Assembly: GCF_900107275.1 (NCBI RefSeq) | Contig: NZ_FNPI01000022.1 | Span: forward strand, 1-64,000 | Origin: Evansella caseinilytica | GTDB taxonomy: Bacteria > Bacillota > Bacilli > Bacillales > Salisediminibacteriaceae | Direction: 5' to 3' | Length of the DNA: 64,000 nucleotides | Shown: positions 10,802-20,502 of the stretch, one piece after another | Layout of the letters: the number at the start of each line of letters is the position of its first letter | Position numbering within the stretch: the first letter of the stretch is position 1 | Made by a program: the position numbers and the translations under genes | Notes under the pieces: model-generated | What the model saw: the letters and a program-made list of their open reading frames with translations, nothing else | The model's database searches: none | Told to the model about the DNA's origin: nothing

Positions 10802-11497
10802 ATGGAGAAATATACAGTCGTTATTCCGGCAGCCGGCCAGGGTAAACGTATGAACGCCGGGATGAACAAGCAATTCATATGTATGGATCATATTCCCCTC
10901 CTCATACACACGCTCCGTGTGTTTGAGGAGGATCTTCTATGTCGCTCGATTGTGCTTGTTGTCAATCCTGATGAAAGGAATGCTGTAGCAGAGCTTTTGC
11001 AGGATTATAATATTCGCAAAGTTGGGAAGCTTGTGCGCGGAGGAAAAGAACGGCAGCAAAGCGTTTACGAAGGACTGAAAGCAATGGAGGAAGGCGGGAT
11101 CGTTCTCGTTCATGACGGAGCCAGGCCGTTTATTGATCATTCCATCATTCACAAGCTTGTCCGTACTGCCGGCACAAAAGGCGCAGCGACTGTGGCAACA
11201 CGCGTGAAAGATACTATCAAGCAGGTGGAGGCCGGTCAAGTAAAGGCGACGGTTGACCGTTCGTGCCTGTGGGCCGTTCAGACACCACAGGCTTTTCGTC
11301 ATACGGAACTTTTGGAAGCTCATCGGAAGGCGGAAATTGAAGGCTTTGAAGCAACGGACGATGCATCCATTATTGAATTTGTCGGCGCTCCCGTTTATAT
11401 CGTTGAAGGCGATTATGAAAACATTAAAATCACGACTCCAGAGGATATCGTTTTCGGTGAGGCGATCATTTCAAATCGAAAGGAAGAACAGGGATGA
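10802..11497 (+). CDS. ispD: 2-C-methyl-D-erythritol 4-phosphate cytidylyltransferase IspD
   Basis: IspD transfers CMP to methylerythritol phosphate, the third step of the non-mevalonate isoprenoid pathway. The 231-residue protein starts with the nucleotide-binding PAAGQGKRM motif (about 9-17), and has the family motifs [17 protein letters not shown] and TPQAFR and the C-terminal ATDDASIIE segment with TTPEDI. It overlaps ispF by 4 nt (ATGA), so the two pathway enzymes are translationally coupled. Confidence 0.96.
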   Translation: MEKYTVVIPAAGQGKRMNAGMNKQFICMDHIPLLIHTLRVFEEDLLCRSIVLVVNPDERNAVAELLQDYNIRKVGKLVRGGKERQQSVYEGLKAMEEGGIVLVHDGARPFIDHSIIHKLVRTAGTKGAATVATRVKDTIKQVEAGQVKATVDRSCLWAVQTPQAFRHTELLEAHRKAEIEGFEATDDASIIEFVGAPVYIVEGDYENIKITTPEDIVFGEAIISNRKEEQG

Positions 11498-11967
11498 TTC
11501 GAATAGGACAGGGCTTTGATGTCCATCAGCTCGTTAAAGGAAGACCGCTTATCATCGGCGGCGTCGTTCTTGAACATGACAAAGGACTTTTAGGGCATTC
11601 TGACGCAGATGTTCTGCTACATACAATTGCTGACGCCTGTTTGGGGGCGATTGGCGAAGGGGATATCGGTAAACACTTTCCTGACACGGATCCGGAATAT
11701 AAAGATGCGGATTCGGCTGAACTGTTGATGCATGTTTGGACTCTCGTTAAGCACGCAGGCTATCAACTGGGGAATCTTGATTGCACAATCATGGCTCAAC
11801 GACCGAAAATGGCTCCGTATATACCGGAAATGCGGCGGAAAATCTCCGCTCTCCTTGAAGCGGAAGAAAGTCGGATTAATGTGAAGGCGACAACGACGGA
11901 AAAGCTCGGCTTTACAGGTAGAGAGGAAGGTATTGCTGCAATGGCTGTCGTCCTGTTGACGAAATAA
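11494..11967 (+). CDS. ispF: 2-C-methyl-D-erythritol 2,4-cyclodiphosphate synthase IspF
   Basis: IspF cyclises CDP-methylerythritol phosphate in the MEP isoprenoid pathway. The 157-residue protein has the metal ligands D9, H11 (GFDVH) and H43, the [15 protein letters not shown] motif and the C-terminal [18 protein letters not shown] signature. The length matches the family (about 158). ATG 11494 overlaps the ispD stop in ATGA. Confidence 0.97.
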   Translation: MIRIGQGFDVHQLVKGRPLIIGGVVLEHDKGLLGHSDADVLLHTIADACLGAIGEGDIGKHFPDTDPEYKDADSAELLMHVWTLVKHAGYQLGNLDCTIMAQRPKMAPYIPEMRRKISALLEAEESRINVKATTTEKLGFTGREEGIAAMAVVLLTK

Positions 11968-11994
11968 TCGGCTCAGCCGTTACATTTCCTGAAC

Positions 11995-12080
11995 CGTGCA
12001 GCCAGGAGCAGTTTTTTTGAATGACAATGTGACGCGCTCGCAATCGCAACCGGCTGAAAACAAACTTTCAAGTATCCTCT
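11995..12080 (+). repeat. Possible decayed family A remnant
   Basis: TTTTTTTGAATGACAATGTGAC..CGCAATCGCAACCGGCTGAAAAC resembles the diverged family A copy at 24161-24310 (GGAATGACAATGTGAC..ACGCAGGCTTGTTTC), and TATCCTCT at its end recalls the CATCCTCT terminus. No arm pairing survives. Confidence 0.3.
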
Positions 12081-12172
12081 GTCCTAGCATTCACTTGACC
12101 GCCAAGATACAGTTAATGATAAAATAACGGTAGAGAATTTGAATTGAACAAAAGAATGGAAGGTGTCATATA

Positions 12173-13630
12173 ATGACTCAACAAGTACGTGTGAGATTTG
12201 CTCCTAGCCCCACGGGGCATTTGCATATTGGCGGAGCACGCTCTGCACTGTTTAATTATTTGTTTGCAAGGAATCAGGGAGGAAAGTTCATCCTGCGTAT
12301 AGAGGATACCGATCAGGCTAGAAACGTGGAGACTGCTACGGAAAAGCTAATGGAAAGCTTGAAATGGCTTGGGATTGAATGGGATGAAAGTGTTGATGTC
12401 GGCGGTCCCCATGCACCATACCGGAGCATGGATCGGTTGGAGGTTTACCAAAAATACATTCATCAGCTTATCGAAGAAAAAAAGGCATACTATTGTTATA
12501 TGACGGAAGAGGAACTGAAAGCAGAGCGGGATGAGCAGCGCGCCCGCGGCTTAACACCGAAATACAGTGGTAGAGACCGTCATCTCACACAAGAACAACG
12601 AGAAGCGTATGAAAAAGAAGGACGCAAGCCGGTTGTACGCTTTCTGGTACCGGAAAATAAAACGGTAGCTGTCGATGATGTTGTCCGCGGTAAAGTGAGC
12701 TTTGAAACAGAAGGAATCGGTGATTTTGTTATCGCTCGGAAAGACGGCATTCCAACGTACAACTTTGCCGTCGTCATTGATGATTATCTGATGGAAATCA
12801 GCCACGTCATCCGGGGAGAAGAGCATTTGTCCAACTCCCCGCGCCAAGTGCTGATATATGAAGCCCTCGGATGGGAATCGCCGACATTTGCCCACGCTTC
12901 ATTGATTCTCAATGAAGAACGGCAGAAAATGAGCAAAAGAGATGAGAAGATCATTCAATTTGTGGAGCAATACCGGGAATTAGGGTATTTACCGGAAGCG
13001 ATTGTGAATTTTATCGCCCTATTGGGTTGGTCCCCGGGCGGCGAAGAGGAAATTCTTGCTAAAGAGCAGCTGATCGAGCAATTCAATCTGGAACGAGTGA
13101 TAAAGGCACCGGCGGTTTTTGATACGAAAAAACTGGAGTGGATGAATAATCAGTACATGAAGGAAGCGGATATTGACCGGGTTGTCGATATCGCCTTGCC
13201 GCATTTGATAAACGCCGGTAAGCTTCCTGCCGATATGGACGGGGAAGAACGGCAATGGGCGTACCAACTGATTGCCCTTCATCAGGAAAAAATGAGCTGC
13301 GGTGCTGAAATTGTGAAGTTAACAGAGTTGTTCTTTATTGATGAAATAGACTATAATGAAGAAGCAGAAGAAGTACTTGCCGAAGAACAAGTGCCGGAGG
13401 TTCTGCGAGTCTTTAAGGAAAAGCTGGATCATTTAGCGAGTTTTTCCCCTGCCGAAGTGAAGCAGGCAATGAAAGAAGTACAAAAAGAGACTGGACATAA
13501 AGGCAAAAAACTGTTTATGCCGATTAGGGTTGCGACAACCGGTCAAACCCACGGTCCAGATTTACCGCAGACGATTGTCCTGCTTGGCAGAGAGAAAGTT
13601 TCTGTAAGAATCGAGAAGCTGTTAACTTAA
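12173..13630 (+). CDS. gltX: Glutamyl-tRNA synthetase
   Basis: GltX charges tRNA-Glu and, in Bacilli, also tRNA-Gln for later amidation. The 485-residue protein (B. subtilis 483) is a class I synthetase with the HIGH-type motif GHLHIGG (15-21), IEDTDQAR, the [13 protein letters not shown] and RGEEHLSNS segments, and KMSKR near residue 252. ATG 12173 follows GGAAGGTGTC. A weak promoter-like TTGACC / TAAAAT lies at about 12095-12125 with a 19-nt spacer. It precedes the T-box-controlled cysE-cysS as in B. subtilis. Confidence 0.97.
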   Translation: MTQQVRVRFAPSPTGHLHIGGARSALFNYLFARNQGGKFILRIEDTDQARNVETATEKLMESLKWLGIEWDESVDVGGPHAPYRSMDRLEVYQKYIHQLIEEKKAYYCYMTEEELKAERDEQRARGLTPKYSGRDRHLTQEQREAYEKEGRKPVVRFLVPENKTVAVDDVVRGKVSFETEGIGDFVIARKDGIPTYNFAVVIDDYLMEISHVIRGEEHLSNSPRQVLIYEALGWESPTFAHASLILNEERQKMSKRDEKIIQFVEQYRELGYLPEAIVNFIALLGWSPGGEEEILAKEQLIEQFNLERVIKAPAVFDTKKLEWMNNQYMKEADIDRVVDIALPHLINAGKLPADMDGEERQWAYQLIALHQEKMSCGAEIVKLTELFFIDEIDYNEEAEEVLAEEQVPEVLRVFKEKLDHLASFSPAEVKQAMKEVQKETGHKGKKLFMPIRVATTGQTHGPDLPQTIVLLGREKVSVRIEKLLT

Positions 13631-13635
13631 AGTTT

Positions 13636-13790
13636 GTGTTCAAAAAGGAGGACATCACAGCGGCAAGAAGATCGAGGCGGGGCAGGCTCGAGCAGCGGAG
13701 CGTACAAGGAAACGTACGTGAGCAGCGGAGAGGCAACGCAACGATGAGATTCGCAGACGCTGTTTCCCGGCCTTATTGAACATCTTCTTA
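13636..13790 (+). repeat. Family A intercistronic repeat, single full copy
   Basis: It begins GTGTTCAAAAAGGAGGACATC and ends CCTTATTGAACATCTTCTTA. The body has the GTACAAGGAAACGTAC hairpin and GAAGAG/GATGAGATTCGC segment. The inner arms ACAGCG and CGCTGT can pair. It starts 6 nt after the gltX stop codon and lies before the cysE T-box. Confidence 0.85.
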
Positions 13791-13802
13791 AATAAAATTT
13801 AA

Positions 13803-14056
13803 AGCGTTGATGAGGAGAAGTAGAAATCGAATGAACTTATAAGAGAGAGCTGCCGCCGGCTGAGAGCAGCTTAAGGAATTTTATTTCGAAATGCACCTCT
13901 GAGCCCCTTATGGAACACCTGGTATTCGGTCAGTAGATAAGGGCGGCGGAAAAGCCGTTATCTTTCTTGAGTGGAGCAAACGTTTTGTTATTTGCTCAAA
14001 CAGAGTGGAACCACGTGCAAGCGTCTCTGTGCCGGAAAGGCACCGAGGCGCTTTTC
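13803..14056 (+). promoter_or_regulatory. Cysteine T-box riboswitch controlling cysE-cysS
   Basis: The leader starts with the T-box 5' pattern GCGTTGATGAGGAGAAGTAG and has Stem I features. The specifier is TGC (Cys) at 13892-13894 within GAAATGCACCTCT. The T-box sequence AGAGTGGAACCACGTG is at 14002-14017; its TGGA would pair with UCCA, fitting the U73 discriminator of tRNA-Cys. The terminator hairpin (GCGTCTCTGTGCC / GGCACCGAGGCGC, one mismatch) at 14021-14053 is followed by TTTT. Uncharged tRNA-Cys should favour antitermination into the cysteine genes. Confidence 0.92.
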
Positions 14057-14175
14057 CTTATGCACATGCAGGTTGCAGCCGCAGTCGTCCGCGGTAAAAC
14101 ATGATGTTGCGGGAGATGCTGTAGGGACCGGAACCATTGTTTTTTGAGTACAAGATAAAATAAAGTCTAAATTAA

Positions 14176-14219
14176 ATCATTCGGAAAGCTGTCTAGCTGC
14201 AGCGCTTCCGCTTTTCTTA
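14176..14219 (+). repeat. Family C repeat, short form
   Basis: The sequence ATCATTCGGAAAGCTGTCTAG then CTGCAGCGCTTCCGCTTTTCTTA equals the two ends of the longer copy at 15112-15302 joined together, as if the interior were deleted. It ends just before the cysE ribosome binding site. Confidence 0.7.
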
Positions 14220-14238
14220 AATAAGGGAGGTTAAACGG

Positions 14239-14889
14239 ATGCTCCGGACATTAAAAAACGACATCGATGTTGTGCTTGAACAAGACCCGGCTGCCAGAAA
14301 CCGGCTGGAAGTTATGATTAATTATTCCGGTGTCCATGCGATTTGGTCCCATCGCATTGCCCATTGGCTTTGGAAAAAACGAGTGTATTTCATCGCACGA
14401 TTTATTTCCCAGGTCAGTCGTTTTTTTACCGGGATTGAAATACATCCGGGAGCCAAAATTGGACAGCGATTGTTTATTGACCACGGAATGGGTGTTGTTA
14501 TTGGTGAAACGTGCGAAATTGGCGACAATGTCACAATCTATCAAGGAGTGACGCTGGGTGGTACCGGGAAGGAGAAAGGAAAGCGGCACCCGACGGTGGA
14601 AGACAATGTGTTGATTGCTACCGGCGCCAAGGTGCTTGGGTCGATGCGAATCGGGCAAAATTCACGAATTGGAGCCGGATCGGTTGTATTAAAAGAAGTT
14701 CCGCCAAACTCTACTGTTGTCGGTATACCGGGAAGGGTTGTCATCCAGGACGGCGTGAAGGTCGGACATGAATTGGACCATGCCAATCTGCCTGATCCGA
14801 TTGCAGAAAAATTCCGTGATCTGGAGGAAGAACTGCTCGCGCTGAAAAAAGAGCTGCGGGAATTAAAAAGAGAGAAGCACACACTATAA
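14239..14889 (+). CDS. cysE: Serine O-acetyltransferase
   Basis: CysE acetylates serine with acetyl-CoA, the first step of cysteine synthesis. The 216-residue protein has a short N-terminal helical part, a left-handed beta-helix of hexapeptide repeats (about 65-175) with [11 protein letters not shown], the [13 protein letters not shown] active-site segment and [18 protein letters not shown], and a charged C-terminal helix. ATG 14239 follows AAGGGAGG. It is regulated by the T-box upstream, together with cysS. Confidence 0.97.
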   Translation: MLRTLKNDIDVVLEQDPAARNRLEVMINYSGVHAIWSHRIAHWLWKKRVYFIARFISQVSRFFTGIEIHPGAKIGQRLFIDHGMGVVIGETCEIGDNVTIYQGVTLGGTGKEKGKRHPTVEDNVLIATGAKVLGSMRIGQNSRIGAGSVVLKEVPPNSTVVGIPGRVVIQDGVKVGHELDHANLPDPIAEKFRDLEEELLALKKELRELKREKHTL

Positions 14890-15092
14890 GAGCCTGTTCA
14901 AAAAGGCAATGGTTCCGCTCGATGCGCCCAATTCCGCCTAAGTGCTGCCCACGTCCTGTGAGCAACGGCGGAATGTCACCATCCTGGTTCCGAGAAAACC
15001 ACTTACAGACGGCCTGAAAAGAATGCATCGGCGCCACTCATTGCTTCGTGTTTGTTCAAAAAGATAAAAAACGATTTTTTTGAACAAACACT
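14890..15092 (-). repeat. Family B intercistronic repeat, long form, reversed
   Basis: Read on the minus strand it begins with the long arm hairpin (TGTTTGTTCAAAAAAATCG..TCTTTTTGAACAAACAC) and ends CATTGCCTTTTTGAACAGGCTC. It has the extra module with AATTCCGCC..GGCGGAATGTC pairing that is shared with the copies at 32738 and 46641. It starts directly after the cysE stop codon. Confidence 0.82.
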
Positions 15093-15111
15093 ATTAAGTA
15101 AACTAAATTCA

Positions 15112-15302
15112 ATCATTCGAAAAGCTGTCTAGCTGCAGCGCTTATCGACTAGAAAACTTCCCTCCCCTCGTCTACGATAAGTTATCGTGCCATCGCGCGC
15201 GATGGCACTTGAGCGAAAGATTCCCATCTTTCGACTCTCCTTTATCTCACTCGGGTCAGTCCAGTTTTTACGTCGATGGGCAAAGCGCTTCCGCTTTTCT
15301 TA
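15112..15302 (+). repeat. Family C repeat, long form
   Basis: The element is bounded by ATTCGAAAAGCTGTCTAGCTG and GCGCTTCCGCTTTTCTTATA. Inside is the palindrome GTGCCATCGCGCGCGATGGCAC, also found within the family B copy at 6610-6845. Its ends resemble an intergenic repeat type I associate with Bacillus genomes; the match cannot be confirmed here. It abuts the cysS ribosome binding site. Confidence 0.65.
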
Positions 15303-15318
15303 TAAGGAGGCATGAACA

Positions 15319-16719
15319 TTGGGAATACAACTTTACAATACACTGACAAGAAAAATAGAGCCTTTCAAACCGTTGGAGAAAGGGAAGGTGAAAATGTATG
15401 TATGCGGTCCGACAGTGTACAACTATATTCATATCGGAAACGCGAGACCAGTAGTCGTTTTTGACATGGTAAGACGGTATTTGGAGTACCGCGGCTATGA
15501 AGTGCAGTACGTATCCAATTTTACGGATGTAGACGATAAAATTATTAAGGTTGCCGAAGGAATGGGAGAAGATGTTAAGTCGCTGACGGAGCGGTTTATC
15601 AAAGCGTTTCATGAAGATACAGGAGCGCTTGGTGTGAAGAAGGCAGACATACATCCTCGGGTGACGGAAACGATACCTGAGATTGTTTCTTTCATCGAAC
15701 GTCTCGTGGACAAAGGGTATGCGTATGAATCAGAAGGTGACGTCTATTTTCGGACAAAGAAATTCAAAGACTACGGAAAGCTGTCCCAACAGTCCATTGA
15801 TGACCTGCAATTAGGTGCGCGCATTGAAGTCGGTGAAAAGAAAGAAAATCCATTGGATTTCGTTCTTTGGAAAAAAGGTAAGCCAGGGGAAATTTCCTGG
15901 GAAAGCCCGTGGGGCAACGGGAGGCCGGGTTGGCATATCGAATGCTCCGCGATGGTGAAAAAATATCTCGGTGATACGATCGACATTCATGCCGGCGGGC
16001 AGGACCTTGTTTTTCCGCACCACGAAAACGAAATTGCCCAGTCCGAAGCATTGACGGAGAAGAAAATGGCCAACTACTGGCTTCATAATGGGTATATTAA
16101 TATTAACAATGAAAAAATGTCCAAATCACTCGGCAACTTCGTCCTGGTGCACGATATCATTAAACAATTTGATCCTAAGGTGGTACGCTTCTTTATTGTC
16201 AATGCTCATTACCGCAGTCCGATCAATTTCAGTGCAGAACAGCTGACCAGCGCGGAAAGCGGGCTGGAGCGAATAAACACAACTTATACAAACCTGCAGC
16301 ATCGCCTGAAAACATCGGCGGATCTTGGGGAAGACAGTGAAGCATGGGAAAGCAAAATTGAGGAGCACCACGATCGTTTCATACAAGAGATGGATGATGA
16401 TTTTAACAGTGCCAATGCTGTCGCAGCCATGTTTGACCTCGTAAAGCTCGGAAATCTTTACTTGATGGAAAAGCATACAACGAAAGACGTACTCTCCAAA
16501 TTCGTCGGTCGTATGGAGAACATGGCCTACGTATTGGGAATGGAGCTAGGTAAGCAGGAAGCGCTTCTGGACGAAGAGGTCGAGAAGCTGATTCAAGAGC
16601 GAATTGATGCCAGAAAAAACAGGGACTTTGCCCGGGCCGATGCGATTCGCGATGAATTGAAAGAGAGGAATATCGTGCTGGAAGATACCCCTCAAGGAAC
16701 ACGCTGGAAGAGGGTGTAG
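15319..16719 (+). CDS. cysS: Cysteinyl-tRNA synthetase
   Basis: CysS charges tRNA-Cys. The 466-residue protein has the first zinc ligand C29, the HIGH-type motif YIHIGNA (36-42), the GWHIECSAM zinc and active-site segment, [11 protein letters not shown], and KMSKS near residue 266. The length equals B. subtilis CysS. The start is TTG 15319, supported by AAGGAGG 8 nt upstream; the nearby ATG at 15312 is out of frame. It shares the upstream T-box with cysE, although repeats B and C separate the two genes. Confidence 0.96.
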   Translation: MGIQLYNTLTRKIEPFKPLEKGKVKMYVCGPTVYNYIHIGNARPVVVFDMVRRYLEYRGYEVQYVSNFTDVDDKIIKVAEGMGEDVKSLTERFIKAFHEDTGALGVKKADIHPRVTETIPEIVSFIERLVDKGYAYESEGDVYFRTKKFKDYGKLSQQSIDDLQLGARIEVGEKKENPLDFVLWKKGKPGEISWESPWGNGRPGWHIECSAMVKKYLGDTIDIHAGGQDLVFPHHENEIAQSEALTEKKMANYWLHNGYININNEKMSKSLGNFVLVHDIIKQFDPKVVRFFIVNAHYRSPINFSAEQLTSAESGLERINTTYTNLQHRLKTSADLGEDSEAWESKIEEHHDRFIQEMDDDFNSANAVAAMFDLVKLGNLYLMEKHTTKDVLSKFVGRMENMAYVLGMELGKQEALLDEEVEKLIQERIDARKNRDFARADAIRDELKERNIVLEDTPQGTRWKRV

Positions 16720-16721
16720 AT

Positions 16722-17153
16722 GTGAAACTGGATCAGCAAGTGAAAGAACCGGCACAATTAAATGCGTTGGCATTGGCGTATATGGGAGACGCAGTGATGG
16801 AAATGTATGTCCGCTACCGGCTCATTTCCAAAGGGCAAGTGCGTCCCAATAGGCTTCACCGGGAAGCGACAAACTATGTCTCGGCTAAAGCGCAGGCAAA
16901 AATTTTACATGTCTTTTTCGAACAGGGCGTCCTTTCTGATGAAGAAAGAGCGGTTGCTCTCAGGGGAAGAAATGCCAAGTCTGGAACGGTTCCGAAAAAT
17001 ACCGATCACGCCACCTATCGATACAGTACGGCTTTGGAGGCGCTTATCGGCTACCTTTATCTTACCGGCAAGACGGACAGGCTGGACGAAATTGTGGGAC
17101 AAGCGTTTGCGATTATCGAGGGAAAGGAGGGAAACAATGAGTCAACAACTTGA
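16722..17153 (+). CDS. mrnC: Mini-ribonuclease III (MrnC)
   Basis: Mini-III is an RNase III catalytic domain without a dsRNA-binding domain; it matures 23S rRNA ends. The 143-residue protein has [14 protein letters not shown] with the catalytic aspartate D23 and a downstream [12 protein letters not shown] motif with the second acidic site. GTG 16722 lies 2 nt after the cysS stop. The 3' end overlaps rlmB by 17 nt. Confidence 0.95.
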   Translation: MKLDQQVKEPAQLNALALAYMGDAVMEMYVRYRLISKGQVRPNRLHREATNYVSAKAQAKILHVFFEQGVLSDEERAVALRGRNAKSGTVPKNTDHATYRYSTALEALIGYLYLTGKTDRLDEIVGQAFAIIEGKEGNNESTT

Positions 17154-17889
17154 TTACATTATCGGAAAAAATCCAGTCATTGAAGCGTTAAAAGGAACGC
17201 GGCCAATCAATAGAATCTGGATTGCAGAAGGCGCGCAAAAGGGCCAAATGGGCAACGTGATTCAGCTTGCGAAAGAAAAGGGAGTCAACTTTCAGATTGT
17301 ACCGAAGAAAAAACTTGATCAACTGTCCGACGGCCAACACCAAGGTGTGGTTGCGCAAATAGCGGCCTACGAATATCAGGATCTGTCTGTTTTGTTTGAA
17401 CGAGCTGCTGCAAAGAACGAGCAGCCGTTCTTCCTGCTGCTTGACGAACTGGAGGATCCGCATAATTTAGGCTCGATTTTGCGTACGGCGGATGCGTCAG
17501 GAGCACATGGCGTAATCGTGCCGAAGCGGAGATCGGTAGGACTGACCTATACGGTTGCCAAAGCTTCGGCGGGGGCAATTGAGCATGTGCCTGTTGCCAG
17601 GGTTACGAATCTTGCGAGAACGATGGACGACTTGAAGAAGCAAGGGCTCTGGTTCGTCGGAACAGATGCAAAAGGCACGCAAGATTACCGCGAAGTCGAT
17701 TTGGACATGCCGGTTGTTCTCGTCATCGGCAGCGAAGGAAGAGGAATAAGCCGGCTCGTCAAAGAAAAATGTGATTTTCTCGTCCGTATTCCATTAGCAG
17801 GGAAAGTGACATCACTGAATGCCTCCGTCGCCGCAAGCTTGTTGATGTATGAAGTGCGCCGGCGACGTTATCCGCAAGGGAAGAGTTAG
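17137..17889 (+). CDS. rlmB: 23S rRNA 2'-O-methyltransferase RlmB (TrmH family)
   Basis: This SPOUT-class enzyme methylates a guanosine ribose in 23S rRNA. The 250-residue protein has an N-terminal L30e-like substrate-binding domain (about 1-75) and the knotted SPOUT domain with [26 protein letters not shown] and [21 protein letters not shown] (motifs 1-3). ATG 17137 is chosen because GGAAAGGAGGG lies just upstream and [14 protein letters not shown] matches family N-termini; a longer frame beginning at 16807 only runs through mrnC. Confidence 0.95.
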   Translation: MSQQLDYIIGKNPVIEALKGTRPINRIWIAEGAQKGQMGNVIQLAKEKGVNFQIVPKKKLDQLSDGQHQGVVAQIAAYEYQDLSVLFERAAAKNEQPFFLLLDELEDPHNLGSILRTADASGAHGVIVPKRRSVGLTYTVAKASAGAIEHVPVARVTNLARTMDDLKKQGLWFVGTDAKGTQDYREVDLDMPVVLVIGSEGRGISRLVKEKCDFLVRIPLAGKVTSLNASVAASLLMYEVRRRRYPQGKS

Positions 17890-17892
17890 TAA

Positions 17893-18408
17893 ATGAGAAG
17901 AAGAATTTTGCTGGTTGACGGCTATAATATTATCGGTGATTGGCCGGAGCTGAGGGAGCTGCAAAAAAACGATTTGGAAGGCGCGCGAGATTATTTGATT
18001 GAAAAGATGGCGGAGTACCAGGCATTTACTGGAATGGAAGTGACCATCATCTTTGACGCTCATATGGTACCCGGGCTGGGGAAACGCTACAAAAATTTCC
18101 GCTTGAACATCGTCTATACCCGTGAAAAGGAGACGGCTGATGAAAGAATTGAGAAGCTGGTGAAGGACTTGAAGCGGATCGACACGCAAATTTATGTGGC
18201 GACATCGGACTTTGTCGAGCAGCGGGTGATTTTTGCCAGCGGCGCCTTCCGAAAATCTGCGCGGGAGTTACGGACCGAAGTTCAGTCCATGGAAAAAAGA
18301 ATCGAAAAGGAAGTAAATAAGACTAAACAGACAAAAGTAAAAACAAAGCTTCCGATATCGGACGAGATGGCGGAAATATTTGAAAAATGGCGGCGCGGGA
18401 AGGATTGA
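17893..18408 (+). CDS. rae1: Ribosome-dependent endoribonuclease Rae1 (YacP)
   Basis: Rae1 cleaves mRNA in the ribosomal A site. The 171-residue protein belongs to the NYN/PIN-like YacP family: it starts RRRILLVDGYNIIGDW with the catalytic aspartate, has VTIIFDAH and YVATSDFVEQ acidic motifs, and ends in a lysine-rich tail with a SDEMAEIFEKWRRGK segment. ATG 17893 is 3 nt after the rlmB stop, so it is in the same operon. Confidence 0.93.
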   Translation: MRRRILLVDGYNIIGDWPELRELQKNDLEGARDYLIEKMAEYQAFTGMEVTIIFDAHMVPGLGKRYKNFRLNIVYTREKETADERIEKLVKDLKRIDTQIYVATSDFVEQRVIFASGAFRKSARELRTEVQSMEKRIEKEVNKTKQTKVKTKLPISDEMAEIFEKWRRGKD

Positions 18409-18413
18409 TAACC

Positions 18414-18443
18414 TTGACGTTGCGATTTAAAATCCTGTATACT
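18414..18443 (+). promoter_or_regulatory. sigH promoter
   Basis: TTGACG (18414-18419) and TATACT (18438-18443) are separated by 18 nt, immediately after rae1, giving sigH its own sigma-A-type promoter about 80 nt upstream of the GTG start. Confidence 0.75.
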
Positions 18444-18524
18444 ATTTCTATATTTAGACAATTTTGATTTGTTTCAGAAGTTATGTCACTCCACAACAAA
18501 AAAGATAGGGTCGGAGGGATCGCG

Positions 18525-19178
18525 GTGGCTTTAAACCTCATCGAGAACGGACTGCTAGCCAAGTATAATGGAATGGAAGACGAAAGCCTCGTTGAATACG
18601 TACGCGAAGGCGACAGCTCTGCGCTTGAGTACTTAATAAACAAGTACAAAAATTTCGTGCGGGCAAAAGCGAGATCCTATTTTTTGATCGGAGCGGACCA
18701 TGAGGATATTGTTCAAGAAGGAATGATCGGCCTTTATAAAGCGATCCGCGATTATAAAGGGGACAAGCTATCTTCTTTTAAGGCCTTCGCGGAGCTGTGC
18801 ATAACGAGACAGATTATCACGGCCATTAAGACGGCGACGAGACAAAAGCACATCCCGTTAAACTCTTATGTATCCCTTGATAAACCAATATATGATGAAG
18901 AATCGGATCGGACGCTGCTGGATGTTATCGGCGGTTCCAAAGTAAGCGATCCGGAAGAACTATTAATAAATCAGGAAGAATTCGATGATATCGAATTGAA
19001 GATGAGTGAAATTTTAAGTGATCTCGAAAGAAAAGTGCTGATGCTGTATCTCGACGGTCGAAGCTACCAAGAAATTTCCGCGGATCTGAATCGGCACGTC
19101 AAGTCGATTGACAACGCCTTGCAAAGGGTAAAACGAAAGCTGGAAAGATATGTTGAGTTAAAAGGAGTTAAACTTTAA
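18525..19178 (+). CDS. sigH: RNA polymerase sigma factor SigH
   Basis: SigH directs transition-phase, competence and early sporulation transcription. The 217-residue protein (B. subtilis 218) has region 2 with RAKARSYFLIGADHEDIVQ and EGMIGLYKAIRDYK, and region 4 with LSDLERKVLMLYLDGRSYQ and the RHVKSIDNALQRVKRKLE recognition helix. GTG 18525 is preferred to an in-frame ATG at 18483 because GGAGGG sits 6 nt upstream and the length then matches the family. It is followed by a cluster of family A repeats. Confidence 0.96.
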   Translation: MALNLIENGLLAKYNGMEDESLVEYVREGDSSALEYLINKYKNFVRAKARSYFLIGADHEDIVQEGMIGLYKAIRDYKGDKLSSFKAFAELCITRQIITAIKTATRQKHIPLNSYVSLDKPIYDEESDRTLLDVIGGSKVSDPEELLINQEEFDDIELKMSEILSDLERKVLMLYLDGRSYQEISADLNRHVKSIDNALQRVKRKLERYVELKGVKL

Positions 19179-19221
19179 TAGGTGTCTTCTCATAAGGGCG
19201 CGGTTCCTTTTAGCTGATAGT

Positions 19222-19791
19222 TCAAACAGGAGATAACAACGTCTTTTTAGGCACACCAGCACCTTCCATTTTTCCACAGGAATGAAAACGCTTTACAACA
19301 ATGTTTCTTTCCACCGGCTTTTTTCGTAAACAGGAGCGGCAAGAAGGTCGAGGCGTGGCAGGGTTGAGCAGCGGAGCGTACACGAAAACGTACGTGAGCA
19401 GCGCAGAGACAACACAACGAAGAGATTCGCAGACGCTGTTTCCCGGACTTTTTGAACAGCCTCTATCAAAATGTGAGTTCAAAAAGGAGGACACAACAGC
19501 AGCAAGAAGGTCGAGGCGTGGCAGGGTTGAGCAGCGGAGCGTACACGAAAACGTACGTGAGCAGCGCAGAGACAACACAACGAAGAGATTCGCAGACGCT
19601 GTTTCCCGGACTTTTTGAACAGCCTCTATCAAAATGTGAGTTCAAAAAGGAGGACACAACAGCAGCAAGAAGGTCGAGGCGTGGCAGGGTTGAGCAGCGG
19701 AGCGTACACGAAAACGTACGTGAGCAGCGCAGAGACAACACAACGAAGAGATTCGCAGACGCTGTTTCCCGGACTTTTTGACATCCTCTAT
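19222..19791 (+). repeat. Family A cluster: one interrupted and two tandem copies
   Basis: Copy 1 has its 5' arm (TTCAAACAGGAGATAACAAC, from 19221) separated from its body (from about 19333 to 19464) by roughly 90 bp of unrelated sequence. Copies 2 (19473-19628) and 3 (19636-19791) are nearly identical, period about 163 bp, with the same linker CTCTATCAAAATGTGAG. Arms GTTCAAAAAG / CTTTTTGAAC and inner ACAGC / GCTGT can pair. The 745-bp gap between sigH and rpmG holds no other supported gene. Confidence 0.85.
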
Positions 19792-19923
19792 AAAAAGCAC
19801 TTATGAAAAACAAAAAACTCGTCTACAATGAAGATGGTAAGCAGTGATTGACACAAGTACAAGCACTGTGATAAGTTTTAAAAGTATGTATGTTCGATCG
19901 TACGGTGAAAAAGGAGCAAGGCG

Positions 19924-20073
19924 ATGTCTCAGAAAGTGATACTTGCATGTGAAGAGTGTAAATCACGCAATTATACAACGAATAAAACAGCGCAAGATCG
20001 GATGAACCGACTTCATATAAAAAAATTCTGCAGCACCTGCGGAAAGCATACTGTGCATGTCGAAACGAAATAG
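19924..20073 (+). CDS. rpmG: 50S ribosomal protein L33
   Basis: A 49-residue protein beginning [19 protein letters not shown]. Two CxxC pairs (C9/C12 and C36/C39) form the zinc site, so this is the zinc-binding (C+) type of L33. ATG 19924 follows AAGGAGCAAGGCG. The gene lies upstream of secE-nusG, where Bacilli encode one of their L33 paralogues. Confidence 0.93.
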   Translation: MSQKVILACEECKSRNYTTNKTAQDRMNRLHIKKFCSTCGKHTVHVETK

Positions 20074-20105
20074 AACCTATCAAACCAAAAATGGGGGTGC
20101 AGCTC

Positions 20106-20300
20106 TTGGCAAGTGCAATAAAAAAATCGGCAAAGTTTTTTAAAGATGTTTCTACAGAAATGAAGCGTGTATCTTGGCCTAAGCGTAAAGAACTGGTTAG
20201 ATATACAATCGTTGTTGTGGCAACTGTAATATTTATTTCCATTTTCTTTGCGATTGCAGATTTAGGAATATCCGCTCTCATTCGTTCTATATTAAATTAA
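20106..20300 (+). CDS. secE: Preprotein translocase subunit SecE
   Basis: SecE is the small essential clamp of the SecYEG channel. The 64-residue protein has the conserved amphipathic segment FFKDVSTEMKRVSWPKRKEL and one membrane helix (about 35-58). TTG 20106 is preferred over the ATG at 20091 because GGGGGTG at 20093-20099 is then spaced 6 nt from the start, and the length is nearer the 59 residues of B. subtilis SecE. A degenerate family A repeat separates it from nusG. Confidence 0.92.
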   Translation: MASAIKKSAKFFKDVSTEMKRVSWPKRKELVRYTIVVVATVIFISIFFAIADLGISALIRSILN

Positions 20301-20313
20301 TATGCGCAAGCGA

Positions 20314-20433
20314 GTGTTCAATAGGAGGAGTAACGTGGCTGATAAGGCCGGCGTAAAGCAACTGCTGCGAACATAAGGGTACAAATAGCATTTGCGCCGA
20401 CACAGTGTTTTCCGATTATTAGAACAGTCTTTG
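20314..20433 (+). repeat. Degenerate family A repeat between secE and nusG
   Basis: GTGTTCAATAGGAGGAGTAAC matches the family A 5' arm, followed by a diverged GGCTGATAAGGCCGGCG body, CAGTGTTTTCCGATTATT and AGAACAGTCTT at the 3' end. The central GTAC hairpin is reduced. Same orientation as the other copies. Confidence 0.55.
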
Positions 20434-20502
20434 TAAACAAATTCCTGCCATCTGAAAAATGGTTTTATTGGAGGAGGGAAGGACATTATTGTCCTGAACG
20501 TC

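Noticed and set aside
19301-19806. Arginine-rich reading frames through the family A tandem copies (also at 34021-34344 and 61189-61662)
   Set aside because: They arise because the repeat period lets a frame pass through; they repeat the same low-complexity sequence, differ in frame between loci, lack consistent starts and match no family. The repeat itself explains them.
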